Assembly: GCA_016946835.1 (NCBI GenBank) | Contig: JACVTC010000107.1 | Span: 25,001 to 50,000 of the forward strand | Length of the DNA: 25,000 nt | Direction of reading: 5' to 3' | Source of the DNA: Neocallimastix lanati (nom. inval.) | Taxonomy: Eukaryota; Neocallimastigomycota; Neocallimastigomycetes; Neocallimastigales; Neocallimastigaceae | Translations under genes and position numbers: made by a program | Notes under the pieces: generated by a model | Database searches by the model: none | Seen by the model: only the letters and a program-made list of their open reading frames with translations | Told to the model about the DNA's origin: nothing | In this document: piece after piece, positions 10,382 through 21,935 of the stretch | Layout: each line of letters opens with the position of its first letter | Position numbering within the stretch: position 1 is the first letter of the stretch

Positions 10382-10394
<13 letters not shown>
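9631..10394. other. Simple-sequence spacer with T-rich stretches
   Basis: I see no gene. It contains A24 near 9655-9678, GAAAATA repeats (9700-9735), then T-rich sequence with TTTC and TTTA units (9770-10080). A 60-bp segment around TTTATTTATTATTTCTAT is repeated near 9980 and 10021. The plus-strand open frame at 9904-10137 is almost only Phe, Ile, Leu and Tyr from these T tracts. Confidence 0.65.

Positions 10395-10434
<40 letters not shown>
10395..10434. repeat. T40 homopolymer
   Basis: Forty consecutive T are followed by AGGGGAATTAC. The tract with AG looks like a 3' splice site on the plus strand, but I found no matching donor exon. Confidence 0.9.
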
Positions 10435-10436
<2 letters not shown>

Positions 10437-10810
10437 GGGAATTACTATTTTACAAGTGATAAAAGATACAATTTCTTGTTTTATTGCGTATTCATAATAT
10501 ATATTATATTTATAAAATAAAAATTAAAAATAATAAAAAAAAAAAATAAAAAATAAAAAAAATAACAATAAATAATTTTCATAAAATATATATATATATA
10601 TATAATAAAATTATATCAATCCTATAATTTATAAATTATAAAAAAAAAAATTTTTTTTTTTTTTTTTTTTGGAAAATTATTTTTGATCCTATATGCGAAA
10701 CATTTGTTCCATTAAATATTACTTCTGTATTGATTTTTGATTATTTTTTTTTTTTTTAGTTTATATTATGCTAATTTGTTGTATAAGATTGAATGGTATT
10801 AAGAAATTGT
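10435..10810. other. Two short higher-complexity islands, unassigned
   Basis: Segments 10435-10497 and 10671-10808 have more mixed composition than their surroundings. On the minus strand 10739-10671 is open and reads INTEVIFNGTNVSHIGSK. On the plus strand the same DNA is open as well (IFDPICETFVPLNITSV). Neither is longer than about 30 codons, and neither joins convincingly to a neighbour. They may be decayed exons or small untranslated parts of a transcript. Confidence 0.3.
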
Positions 10811-10848
10811 ACCTTTTTTTTTTTTTTTTTTTTTTATCATTGTATCAA

Positions 10849-10884
<36 letters not shown>

Positions 10885-11216
10885 AAAAATCAATAGTCTT
10901 TAGGTATATTTTTTCTTTCTCTTATATACTTATCATGACAACTTTTTTTTTTTTCTTTATTTGGTATATTCTATTTCCTGTTTTTTTTTATAATTATTTG
11001 TTTTATTATGCTTCTTTTTTTTTGGTTTGATTTGGTTTTTTATACTCATTTATTTGGTTATTGAAAAAAAAAATTCAAATAATAATAATAATAATTTAAA
11101 ATAATTTATTTTTATTATTATTATTATTATTCATTTATTTATTTTTTATTATTTTATTTTTATTTTTATATTCTCTTTTTAATTTTTATTTTTTTTTTTT
11201 CTTTTTTGTTAAACCC
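10811..11216. other. T-rich spacer downstream of the Cys-rich protein gene
   Basis: T20 (10814-10835) and A29 (10852-10880) are followed by a T-rich region. For the minus-strand gene ending at 11217, this is the 3' untranslated and termination side. It reads as A-rich with many AATAAA-like words, so a particular poly(A) signal cannot be chosen. No separate gene is seen. Confidence 0.5.
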
Positions 11217-12088
11217 TTAAAAGAAGAAAGTAGCAAATAAAGCAAGGATTCCGATAGGTAAAAATTTATAATTAATATTATAAATAGCAGAGGAATCAAT
11301 AATCCAACCTTTTTCCTTACAAGAAGTTAATGATACATCAGTATCATTATGACGGAAACATTGATAAAGATCCTCATACTTATATAAATTATTTTCACAG
11401 AGACATTGAGTAGCTTCAAAATTAATACATTTTTCTGCAATTTTTGAACTGATATCTTTCTTTTCATCATTTAAATCTGGACATAATGAACTAACTACCC
11501 ATTGAGCATATTGTTGTTCTGTTTTAATTTCAGTACATTGATTCATGAAACGTTGAATTTGAGACCAAGGTTTAAGAGCTAAACAAGTTTTATTATTCAT
11601 TTTTTGACCAAGTTCATCAATACTAATTACTTTGCCATTAATAAAAGTATCTGATGGATTTTCTACACAAGGAACAATTGGGTCAATTTCATTTTTATTA
11701 ATTTGACATAATTGATCACTATTTTATTATTATTATTATTATTTTAGAAGAAGAATATTATATTATATATATATATATATTATATATATACAAAAAGGAG
11801 AGATATTTATATAAAATATAATAATATAAAATATTAATTTTAAAAAAAAAAAAAAAAATTAATATTTATTTTAACAATATTTAACATAATTATTTATACA
11901 TATATTAATAAAAAATTTTTATATTTATTATTATTAATTATTATTATTAATTATTATTATTATTATTATTAATTATTATTATATAAGAAAAAATATATAA
12001 AAACTTACTCTCTAGCAATTAATCTCTTTGCAAAAATAGAGTTTAATAATACTATATAACATACAGCAATAATATAATAGCACTTCAT
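11217..12088 (-). CDS. Predicted secreted, Cys-rich, GPI-anchored-type protein of unknown family (two exons, 193 residues)
   Basis: Exon 1 (12088..12009, 80 bases) and exon 2 (11718..11217, 502 bases) join in frame across a 290-bp GTAAGT..AG intron to give 193 residues and a TAA stop. Residues 1-20 form a typical signal peptide with probable cleavage after SIFA. Ten cysteines lie in the mature part, at 31, 44, 72, 88, 106, 124, 132, 134, 147 and 160, including a CLC pair and one near each end, which suggests five disulphides. Sequons NKT (69) and NDT (151) could carry N-glycans. Small residues DSSA (168-171), a short spacer and a hydrophobic end (179-193) with no cytoplasmic tail fit a GPI-attachment signal. 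The likely location is the cell surface or wall. The ten-Cys count does not match the eight-Cys CFEM pattern, and I recognise no family. An ATG at 11600 opens a 127-residue frame, but exon 1 supplies the signal peptide, so I prefer the spliced start. Confidence 0.82.
11719..12008 (-). other. Intron of the Cys-rich GPI-type protein gene
   Basis: The 290-bp intron has donor GTAAGT (12008..12003) and acceptor AAAATAG ending at 11719. It splits an Asp codon after base 2. The interior is (AAT)n, TA runs and poly(T), far more AT-rich than the exons. Confidence 0.82.
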
Positions 12089-14220
12089 TTTTTTAATAAA
12101 TAGTATCAATTATTATAAAGTAATATGATATAAATTGAATTTATAAATATATATTTTTTTTAAAAATTTTTTGCTTTTGCGTTTACTTTTTTTTTTTTTT
12201 TGGTACTCTATTTCAAAAAAATATTCTTTTTTAAATAAATACTATTTAGAATAGACAAATTTATAATAATCTTATAAACTATTCTTTAGTTTTGAAAAAG
12301 TTATATATTACTACTATTATTGATTAATACAGAAAAAAAATAGATATCTAATATATTTATAATTTCTTTTTATATTTTTTTTTTTAATTATATAAATGAT
12401 GTTCTCAATTGGTTTAAAGGATTAAAATAACTTTTTTGATAAAATTGTTATATTTTAATGAATATAATATTTTTTAAACTAATTAATAAAAATATCAATT
12501 TATAATAATTAAAAAAAAAATTTAATTATATCTTTCTATATATATATATAAACAAAATATAAGAAAATTAAATCATATATTAAAAAATAAAAAAAAAAAA
12601 ATTCTTTTTTTTTTTAGTTTTTCTATAATTCTAATATTTAAATTAACTTCTTTATAATTTTATGAAGAAAAAAAAAAAAAAAAAAAAAAAAGGAAATCTT
12701 TTTAGTATTTATAGTTTTTTTTTTTTATTTATTATTTAATTAATTATTTATTATTTATTATTTATTATTGTTTTCAATTTATTTATTTTCGGTTTTATTT
12801 ACTTATTTTTGTTTATTATTTATTTTATTTATTTTATTTATTTTATTTATTTTATTTTTTAATTTAAAAAATTATTTAATCCAACGCATATTTCAATAGT
12901 TTCATAATGAATTTTAAATAATATAAAATTTAAAATTTAATATTAACGATGCATGCCATACTAAACTAATTATCATTATCTTATTTATTAATAATTCATA
13001 TAATTCATATTCCCTTTTATTTTTCCAATATTACGACTGAATATCACCCTATTATTTAATCAATACGATTCTTATTACTTGATACTACTACTACTTTACT
13101 ATTATTAATATGGTTATTAAAAATACTACCTTTTAATAAATATTATTATTAAACAATTTTATTATTATTTATTATTTATTATTAATTATTAATTATTTAT
13201 TATTTATTATAATATTAAACAATTTTATTATTATTTATTAAAAAAAAAAAAATACATTTATTTCATAGAATAAAATGATGAACCTTTTTAGGAAATTAAA
13301 TAGAAATATAACGATTAAAAATAAAATAAATTATATAAAATTGATTATATATAATACAATATATTAATTAAATAGAATGTTTATACATTATTAATTAATA
13401 AAATTTTGAATGTTTTAATATATTACAATATATAAAAATTTCAATAAAAGTCATATATTTAATTCAATTTTGAAATTATTAGAAATACAAATAAAATTAA
13501 AATTATATATATTTATTTATTAATTTATATTTAATGATTTAATATTATTTTATATTATTTATTTATATATTTACTTATATTTATTTTATATTATATTATT
13601 TATTTTATATCATATATAATTAATTCATATATTATTTATTATATTTTAATATTTGGGTCAATCTATAAACCAAAAAAAAAAAAAAAAAACATTTCCAAAA
13701 TATTAAATAATAAATAATAATATATAAAGTTATTTATTGGTTTAAATGATTTAATATATTTTAGTATAGATAATAAATTAAAATATAAATTAAACTTTTA
13801 TAATCATAATAAAATTAAGGTAACCAAAATACTGAAATTGAATTGACATTTTAAATTGTATATATTACAGCTTAAATTTTCAATTCATATAAAAGTATCA
13901 TACTATATTAAAATATATATGAAACACCGAAGAGAAAATAAAGTTTCTAATATAAAAATAATTGCATCCATATATTAGAATTAATTTACTAAACTATTGC
14001 TGATTTTTTAATAATCTAATAAACTTTAAATAAAATAAAATATATACGTTATATATTGATATATATTGATTTATATTAAGTTATAAAACAAATAAATTTT
14101 ATATTAAATAAGCTTTGTATGCATTTCAACCTTAAATTAATAAATATTAAAAAAAAAAAAAAGTTAAACATATAAATATAAAAAACAAATTATATATAAC
14201 AAAAATATAAACATAACAAA
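12089..14220. other. AT-rich spacer upstream of the Cys-rich protein gene; no gene recognised
   Basis: The first few hundred bases should hold the promoter of the gene that starts at 12088. No defined TATA box can be picked out of sequence this AT-rich. It contains A30 (12662-12691), TTTAT tracts (12725-12860), and mixed segments at 12880-13110 and 13800-14000 with all frames broken by stops. I see no exon or RNA gene. Confidence 0.55.
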
Positions 14221-14545
14221 AATTGAAATATATATAAACATAAATATAATATAAATATAAATATAATATAAAGGAAATAAAATAAATAAAATATAAAGTA
14301 ATTAAAATAAATATAATATAAAATAAATATAATATGATATAAAGGAAATAAAATAAATATAAAATAAAATAAATATAAATATAATATAAAGGAAATAAAA
14401 TAAATATAAAATAAAATAAATATAATATAAAGGAAATATAAAGGAAATAAAATAAATATAAAATAAAATAAATATAATATGATATAATATAAAGAAAATA
14501 AAATAAATATAAAAGAAATATAAAATAAATAAAAATATAATAAAT
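14221..14545. repeat. Degenerate A/T minisatellite around AAAGGAAATAAAATAAAT
   Basis: Imperfect units of roughly 45-70 bp combine AAAGGAAATAAAATAAAT with AAATATAATATA. At least five copies of the GGAAATAAAATAAA core are visible, with variable spacing. Confidence 0.75.
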
Positions 14546-14698
14546 AAAGTTAAATAGAATTATAATTAAGAATAATATAAAATATTATTAATTAAAGTTT
14601 ATCTATTCATATTTTGTTTTAATAATAGAGTATTTGATATTTAATAAAAAAATTTAAAAAAAATATTATCCTAATTAATTATAATAAATAGTATATAT

Positions 14699-14741
<43 letters not shown>

Positions 14742-15047
14742 GAATATTTCAACTCAAAGAATCAAAAGAAAGCGCTTTGAAAATCTAGACTCTAATTTTT
14801 TAAAACAAAAAAAAAAAAAAAAAAAAGAAAAAAAGAACTGTTATTAATAAGAAAATTATTTAAAATTATTTAAAATTAAATGAAAATTAGATGAAAAAGA
14901 AAAATAGAAGGAAAGAAAGAAGGAAAGAAGGAAAAAAAAAGGAGAAAATACAGAATTAAAATAAAAACTTTTTTAATTCTATAATAAAATAAAAATTAAA
15001 AATTAAAAATTAAAAATAAAGAATTTACGAGAATCCATCAATTAGAG

Positions 15048-15050
<3 letters not shown>
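14546..15050. other. AT-rich spacer, including a (TTTA)n array and a purine-rich stretch
   Basis: A (TTTA)n array lies at about 14697-14741. A more mixed segment follows (14742-14800), then GGAAAGAAAGAAGG purine-rich DNA near 14910-14945. I see no coding sequence. Confidence 0.6.

Positions 15051-15096
<46 letters not shown>
15051..15096. repeat. A46 homopolymer
   Basis: Forty-six consecutive A follow ATTAGAGAGT. Confidence 0.9.
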
Positions 15097-15099
<3 letters not shown>

Positions 15100-15244
15100 A
15101 AGAAATAAATTTATAATTAATAATAATAATCAATAATAAAAAAGTAATTAATTAGTAATATAACATAAGATTTCTTTTAAATATGATTAATAGTTTTTTT
15201 TTTTATTATGAAATACTTTTATTGCTTATTATTATTTTTATTTA

Positions 15245-15303
<59 letters not shown>
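15245..15303. repeat. (ATT)n microsatellite
   Basis: About 18 uninterrupted ATT units lie directly before the 54-bp tandem repeat. Confidence 0.9.
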
Positions 15304-15304
<1 letters not shown>

Positions 15305-15398
15305 GATTATTTAATTGGTATGAATAAAATATAAAATACTTTTATCACTTATTATTACTGATTATTTAATTGGTATGAATAAAATATGAAATAATTTA
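15305..15398. repeat. Tandem repeat, about 54-bp period, nearly two copies
   Basis: GATTATTTAATTGGTATGAA followed by TAAAATATRAAATA occurs at 15305 and again at about 15359. A third partial trace (GAAATACTTTTATTGCTTATT) lies upstream near 15209. Confidence 0.8.
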
Positions 15399-15889
15399 AT
15401 AACTATTGTTAAGTATTATTTTCATCATCATCATCATTCTGCCTACCAATTTAACTTATTATTATATTTAATTATTATAATTTATATTATTAATTATTAA
15501 TTATTAATTATTAATAACCCTTTCATCTATTTATCTATTTATTTATATATGTATTATTTATCTATTTAATATTTATTGATCTATTTATTTTTCAAATTCA
15601 TTCATTTAAATGTAAATTAGATATTAATATTTCTAACCCATGAATGATCCCATAGATTAAAAATTAATAAGCTAAATAAATTAAAAATAAGAAGTAATTT
15701 AAATCAGAAACAATATTAAAAATGGAAATTAAGAATTTCTATTAATTAATTAATTAATTAAACCCATGAATAAAAAATAAATTAAAATTTTATTTTGATT
15801 TTTAATTATTTTATTTGTAACATTAACTCTTTTTTTTTTTTTTTTTTTTTTATTTTATTAATACTATTTAATATTCATTTATTAATCAA
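15399..15889. other. AT-rich spacer without a recognised gene
   Basis: It contains CATCATCATCATC at 15424, tandem TTAATTA words (15485-15515 and 15742-15760), and a T24 tract at 15829-15851. No exon is seen. A mixed segment at 15600-15660 has stops in all frames. Confidence 0.55.
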
Positions 15890-15960
15890 TACTACTACTT
15901 CTACTACTACTACTTCTACTACTACTTCTACTACTTCTACTACTACTACTACTACTACTT
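15890..15960. repeat. (ACT)n/(TCT) trinucleotide array
   Basis: About 23 triplets of ACT are interspersed with TCT. One plus-strand frame (15795-16004) reads this as a Thr/Ser stretch, but the flanks are Phe/Ile simple sequence without a signal peptide or domain, so I treat it as a microsatellite. Confidence 0.9.
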
Positions 15961-16576
15961 TTATTATTAATCAATACTTCTTTTATCATTATTTCATTAT
16001 TTAATTATTTATTAATAATAAAAGATAAAAAATAAAATGGAGAATGAATAACATAAAAAATTAAATTGAAATAATTAATCAATCAATAAATAAATAAATT
16101 TATTCTAATAATTATCTATATTAATAATCTAAGTAATCTAAGTAATATAAATAATATATGTAATATATGTAATAGATATTGAATGAATAATATTAATAAT
16201 AAAATGAAACACGTATAAATTGATTTGAATATCATAGTAAACAATATTAAATAATAAAAATGATTTATTTAATGTTCTGGTGATGACTTTTTTTTTTATA
16301 TTTATATTTATGTATATATTTTTATAATAATTAAAATTAATTATATATTTTATATATTTTATATTTTTATAATTAATAATTATCTTTTTCATTAATAAAT
16401 CTCATATTTTTCCTATTCCTATTCCTAATCCATTTTATTTTATTTTATTTTTTGAAATAATGGTATATTTTTTTATTTATACATTTGTATTTCTATTTAA
16501 TAAAAGAAACCTAAATAAATGAAAAAGAAGAAAGTTAAGACAGTCTTTATTCCATTTTATATGATCAAATAACTAA

Positions 16577-16628
<52 letters not shown>

Positions 16629-16868
16629 CTTTTATATGGAAATAAAAAATAGAATAATAAAAATCATTAAACAAAATTATAAAAAAAAAATATAAAAAAT
16701 TTTATTTTTATATTGTGGAATGAACGCCAAAATTTTATTTTTTTTTAAAATAATTTTTAAATAATTTTAATATATAGATATCCAAAAAAATTATTGATAA
16801 TTAAATGAATAAATAAATAAATAATTAATTAATAAAACAATTAAATATATATGTATATAATTTTTTTA
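15961..16868. other. AT-rich spacer with an (ATA)n array
   Basis: (ATA)n covers about 16578-16626. Segments 16190-16290 and 16500-16565 are slightly more mixed but have no continuous frame of coding character. The minus-strand frame at 16138-16392 is Ile/Tyr/Asn-rich and looks like chance. Confidence 0.55.
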
Positions 16869-17030
16869 ATTTTAATTTTATTTTAATTTTAATTTTATTT
16901 TTAATTTTATTATATTTTTATTTTTATTTTTAATTCTATTTTAATTCTATTTTAATTTTATTATATTTTTATTTTTATTTTTAATTCTATTTTAATTTTA
17001 TTATATTTTTATTTTTATTTTTATTATATA
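16869..17030. repeat. T-rich tandem repeat, TTTTAATTCTATTTTAATTT family
   Basis: Units of about 40 bp combine TTCTATTTTAATTTTATTATA with TTTTTATTTTTATTT. Two good copies begin near 16938 and 16980, with degenerate versions before them. Confidence 0.7.
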
Positions 17031-17149
17031 TGTATTTTTTTATAGTTTTATTTCTCTTATTTGATATGTTTTTCTTCTCTAATTTTCTTTTCTTTCTTAT
17101 TTCAATACTTTAGTATTGAATTATTTGATATTTAATATTTTATAATAAA

Positions 17150-17700
17150 TTTATATTTTATTTTATTTAAATTTTGATATAATAAATTTATATTTTATTT
17201 TATTATATTTTATTTTACTTAATTTAATTTTAGTTGGATAATTTTTATGATAAAATATATAAATATAAATATATAATATAAATATATAATATAAATATAA
17301 ATATAAAAATATAAATATAAATAAATAAAATAAATATAAATATAAAAATATAAATATCAATAAATAATATAAATATATAAAATAAAATAAAATAAAATAA
17401 AATAAAAAAAAAGGAGAAGAGAAATTTTTTTTTTTTATAAATTTGTTCATAATTTTGGAAATTTTTTTTTTTTTAATGTTTTCAAATTGTTTCAATTTTT
17501 ATTTGTTACCATTTTATATTTATATTTAAAATTATATTTACTATTATATATTTATATTTAAAATTATATTTACTATTATATATTTATATTTAAAATTATA
17601 TATTTATATTTTATATTTAAAATTATATTTACTATTATATATTTATATTTACATTTATAATTACAATTATAATTACAATTATATATATTTATATTTTATA
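17150..17700. repeat. AAATAT/ATATTT-rich repetitive tract
   Basis: AAATATAAATATATAAT words (17255-17400) are followed by tandem copies of TATATTTATATTTAAAATTA with TTTACTAT spacers (17515-17645). The minus-strand frame at 17163-17495 runs through this tract and is mainly Tyr/Ile/Leu/Phe, so I do not call it a gene. Confidence 0.7.
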
Positions 17701-18200
17701 TTTATATTATTCTTTGGTTTTCTAATCTAATCCATTATTTTCTTTTATTTTTATATTTATTTTTTTATTATTTATTATTCAATTATTTAATTAATTATTT
17801 AATTATTGATTATTATTAATTATTATTATCTTTTTTATTATTATTTATAATAATTATCATTTGTATAATTATTAGTATAATTTCATTATTATTATTATTA
17901 TTATTATTTTTATAATTATTATTATTATTTTGTTATTTTTATTTATTCTTCAATTATTTATTTAATTCTTCAATTATTTATTTAATTCTTCAATTATTTA
18001 TTAATTCTTCAGTTATTTATTTAATTATTTATAATTTTATTTATTTAATTTAAATTTAATTTAAAAAAATTTTTAATCACAGAAAAATCAACTTTTAATT
18101 TGTTGGTACCAGCAATCTCCAAAAAAAAAAAAAAATAAAAGAAAAAAGGAAAAAGAGGGGAAATTTATTAATAAATAAATAATATAAAGAATAATGAAAA
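17701..18200. other. AT-rich spacer with an 18-19 bp ATTCTTCAATTATTTATTT repeat
   Basis: Four copies of TTCTTCAATTATTTATTTAA-like units occur at about 17945-18022. A small mixed segment at 18080-18120 contains a near-palindrome around GGTACC. No gene is seen. Confidence 0.6.
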
Positions 18201-18630
18201 GAGTATTTATTAATAAATAAATAAATCATTGAATAATAAATAATTGAATAATAATTGAATAATAAAAAGAGTATTTATTAATAAATAAATAAATCATTGA
18301 ATAATAAATAATTGAATAATAAAAAGAGTATTTATTAATAAATAAATAAATCATTGAATAATAAATAATTGAATAATAAAAAGAGTATTTATTAATAAAT
18401 AAATAAATCATTGAATAATAAATAATTGAATAATAAAAAGAGTATTTATTAATAAATAAATAAATAATTGAATAATAAATAATTGAATAATAAAAAGAAT
18501 ATTTATTAATAAATAAATAAATCATTGAATAATAAATAATTGAATAATAAAAAGAATATTTATTAATAAATAAATAAATAATAGAATAATAAATAATTGA
18601 ATAATAAAAAGAATATTTATTAATAGTTGA
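18201..18630. repeat. 57-bp minisatellite, about seven copies
   Basis: Units start with GARTATTTATTAATAAATAA at 18201, 18269, 18326, 18383, 18440, 18497, 18554 and 18611 (partial). The first spacing is 68 bp because of an 11-bp insertion; the others are exactly 57 bp. Later copies carry GAATATTT in place of GAGTATTT, so copies on the right share a variant. Because 57 is divisible by three, one minus-strand frame stays open (18226-18525) as a 19-residue Tyr/Ile/Ser repeat. Nothing else supports translation. Confidence 0.95.
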
Positions 18631-18935
18631 ATAATTGATATATAAATCATTTTATAATTTTATACTCTTTTATTTTTTTTTTTTTTTTATTATTTATTAT
18701 TTTTTAAGAATTAATCTTTTTAATTTTTAATTTATTTCATAAATTTCATCTTTTTTTTTTTTTTTAAAAAAAATACAAATTATTAATAAATAAAGTTTCA
18801 ATCCTCTAGAACAACATCCCTAACCATTCTTAAACCATTCTAAAACCATTCTAAAGGTGATACAAATTTGATCCTCATTTAATTAAACTTAATTCATCCT
18901 CCAAGAAAAAAATAACCAAATTCAAATTTTATTTG
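18631..18935. other. Spacer with one higher-complexity island carrying a CCATTCTAAA repeat
   Basis: Simple A/T sequence passes into a mixed segment at about 18795-18925. It includes ACCATTCTTAA, ACCATTCTAAA and ACCATTCTAAA in tandem (18823-18857). No open frame of note on either strand. It could be part of an old insertion. Confidence 0.45.
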
Positions 18936-18939
18936 TTAA

Positions 18940-18975
18940 AATAAATAATAAATAAATAAATAAATAAATAAATAA

Positions 18976-19006
<31 letters not shown>

Positions 19007-19034
19007 GTAAATAATAAATAAATAAATAAATAAA
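18940..19034. repeat. (AAAT)n microsatellite
   Basis: AAAT units run with a few single-base changes (an AAT break near 18973 and one AAGT). Confidence 0.9.
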
Positions 19035-19124
19035 ATTTATGTGTTCAATTCATAATTAAATTTTCTTTTTGTGTTCAATTAACTTTAAATGATGGATTAT
19101 TCTTTTTTCTTTTTTTTTTTATAT

Positions 19125-19260
19125 TAATTTTTATATTAATTTTATATTAATTTTTATATTAATTTTATTTAATTTGTGTTTTTTTTATTTAATTTTATTT
19201 AATTTGTGTTTTTTTTATTTAATTTTATTTAATTTGTGTTTTTTTTATTTTTTTTTTTTT
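19125..19260. repeat. Tandem repeats of TTTTTATATTAA and of a 33-bp ATTTAATTTGTG unit
   Basis: Four TTTATATTAAT units (19123-19166) are followed by three near-identical units of about 33 bp that contain ATTTAATTTGTG and T8 (19164-19250). Confidence 0.85.
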
Positions 19261-19300
19261 TTTAAAAAAAAAACATAATAAATTATTCAATAAATATTTA

Positions 19301-19378
19301 TAATCAATGGATTTAAATTAGATATATAATCAATAGAATTAAATCAAATGCATAATCAATAGAATTAAATTAGTATAA
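19301..19378. repeat. 26-bp tandem repeat, three copies
   Basis: Three units begin with TAATCAATRGAWTTAAATYA at 19301, 19327 and 19353, and they differ at a few positions. Confidence 0.9.
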
Positions 19379-20742
19379 TATATAAATAAATAAATTATAT
19401 ATTTATTATAAATATAATCATAATTTCTAATAATCATTACAAATCTTTTTGAATGTCAAATTGTTGTTAAGGATTGTGGAATGTAAATTTTTTAAAAAAG
19501 ATGAGATGAGATACAGAAAAAATAAATAAATAGATAAATATATATATATAAATAAATAAATAATAATTAATAATATTTATTTAAATAGTTTTCTTTATAG
19601 TGTAATATTATTAATATGGCTCATTATTTATTTATATTCATATTATTTATTTATTTATATTCATATTATTTATTTATTTATTTATTACCATTAAAATATT
19701 ATAAGAAAATTGTAAATGATTTAAAAGGGTACATAAAAATAATTATAATTTATATTATTAATGAAGGTTATTATAAAATATATATATTTTTTTTATTAAA
19801 GACCCTTTTTTTTTATATTACTAATTACTAATTATTAATTATTAATTCTAAAATTATTTCTAATTACTAATTATTTAACTATATAATTAACTATATAGTC
19901 CAATCCATGCTTTATTTTATTTCATTTTTATTAATACTAGACTTGTTTTATATCAACTTCACTATTTTACTTTATTTTAATATTTTTTTTTTATTTATAT
20001 TTCAATCTGCAATTCATTTACATTATTGTACATAAATGTAAATAAAATACATTAATGATACATTTTATTTTTTCATTAAATTTCTGTGTAACTCATAAAA
20101 ATCTCAAAAATTAAATAAATAAAATAATAATAATAATAAATAATAATAATAATAATATTTTTATTTTTTATTTAATTTTAATAATTATAAATTTATAAAA
20201 TTTTAAAAATAATAATAATAATAAGATAATAATAATTATTATATAAAATCAAATGGAATATACTAATTTAACATTTTCCAAGTTTAAAAAAAAAAAAGAA
20301 ATAGTAAATTACTATTTGAAATCTTTGAAATTCGTAAAAATAAAAATAATAATAAAAAAAATAATAAAATAAAAATGAAATAAAATAAAAAAAAAAAAGT
20401 GAAATTAATAATAAAGCTTATTATTAAAATAATATATTTCAATTATTAATTATTTTTATCAATTATTAAAACTTTAACTTTATATTTTTTAATCTTTTAA
20501 CTTTAAACATTTTTTTTTTATTTCTTTAAAAATTAGTAAACAATTATATCTATACTTTAAAATAAAAAAAAAAAACCTAAAAAAAAAAAAATTAATATCA
20601 TTTATTTTTTTAGAATTGAAATTCATTTAAACTTATCATTTATTAATATTAATAATAATAATATTGTTATTATTATTATTATCATTTACGGTATAAGATT
20701 TCATTATACTTTAAAAGGAATTAAAAAAAAAAAAAAAGACGG

Positions 20743-20774
<32 letters not shown>

Positions 20775-21430
20775 ATTTTATTTAAATGAGGAAAAAAATT
20801 CTTTTTTATTTTATTTTTTTTTAATATTAATAAATAATACTTGCTATAATTAATAGGATAAGAAATTTTCATTATTATAAATAATATAAAGTAATATAAT
20901 AAATATAATAAATTAATAATAATAAATAAAATATACTATAGCATTATTTTTATTTATTTATCATTGCATTTAACTTAATAATTTTAAACTTTGAATAGAA
21001 TAAAAAAAAAAGTTTATTTTAAATTTAACGTATTTTTTTTTTTTTTTTAATCTTGTTTTTAAAACTTTTTTAAAAAAAAAAAGTCCTTCATTATTCCTAT
21101 TCTCTAAAAAAAAAAAAAATTAAAGGATTAGGTTAAGCAAATAAAATCAAATTAATTCAAAACTAATTTATATAAAAGTTTTTAAGATTTTTAAAGTATT
21201 AATGCACACTAATTAATAATAATCATAATAATAATCATAATAATAATTATAATAAAAATATTAATAAGAAAAACTTTTTTTTCTCTTTTAAAATTTGTTA
21301 ATAGTCATCTTATTTTATTAGAATAATTTACATGTTAGTTGCATTTTATGAAATGAAACTACAATATTTATAAAAACTTTATTTGCTGCATACTAAAAAA
21401 TAAACAATAACCACATTGAATTGAATCATT
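19379..21430. other. AT-rich spacer, about 2 kb, no recognised gene
   Basis: Slightly more mixed segments lie at 19436-19520 (with GATGAGATGAGAT), 19855-19985 and 20650-20720, but stops break all frames. The plus-strand frame at 19616-19831 is Tyr/Ile/Leu/Phe-rich and begins in TTATTTAT repeats. A17 and A12 tracts at 20740-20772 are split by single G, and an AATAATC(A) repeat occurs at 21215-21250. Confidence 0.6.
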
Positions 21431-21437
21431 CCACAAA

Positions 21438-21535
21438 TAAAAATGAAAATAAAAATAAAAATAAAAATAAAAATAAAAATAAAAATAAAAATAAAAATAA
21501 AAATAAAAATAAAATAAAATAAAATAAAATAAAAT
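21438..21535. repeat. (AAAAAT)n then (AAAAT)n array
   Basis: About twelve AAAAAT units pass into five AAAAT units. On the minus strand this makes the alternating Ile/Phe run of the frame at 21379-21648, so that frame is not taken as a gene. Confidence 0.92.
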
Positions 21536-21885
21536 AGATAAATAGTAGAATACTTAATATTAGAGTACAGATTGAATAAAAAAAATAAAATAAGGTAAAA
21601 TAAAAATAAAATAAAATAAAAATAAAGTAAAAATAAAAAATTATACAATATATACTTTTATAGTTTTATAAAAGTGTAATTTTTTTAATGAAAATAATAA
21701 TAATAAAATTTATTTTTTTTTTTTAAAACTTATTAAATATTAAATTTTATGATAGGTATAATTAACGTTAATTATTAATTTTTTTTTATTATTTTATTAT
21801 TATATATTAATGTTTTTTTTTATGTTTTAATGTTCATTGTTATTCATATTAATTATTATTATTATTATTTTCTAAAGAATCATAT

Positions 21886-21887
<2 letters not shown>

Positions 21888-21930
<43 letters not shown>
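21888..21930. repeat. T43 homopolymer
   Basis: Forty-three consecutive T are followed by AAAATCAG. The plus-strand frame at 21830-22075 crosses it as poly-Phe and is dismissed. Confidence 0.9.

Positions 21931-21935
<5 letters not shown>

Noticed and set aside
15795-16004. Thr/Ser-rich open frame that could be a mucin-like linker
   Set aside because: Such linkers occur in gut-fungal enzymes, but here the flanks are poly-Phe/Ile with no signal peptide, domain or splice partner, so the triplet array explains it.
18226-18525. 19-residue repeat protein on the minus strand
   Set aside because: It arises because the 57-bp minisatellite period is divisible by three; there is no non-repetitive start, signal or domain.
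21379-21648. Minus-strand frame with an alternating Ile/Phe tract and a C-terminal Cys-containing end
   Set aside because: The central part is the hexanucleotide array. The end (CGMIQFNVVIVYFL) is short and lies next to a TTTTTTAG acceptor-like word, so no gene is supported; kept only as part of the possible dispersed repeat.
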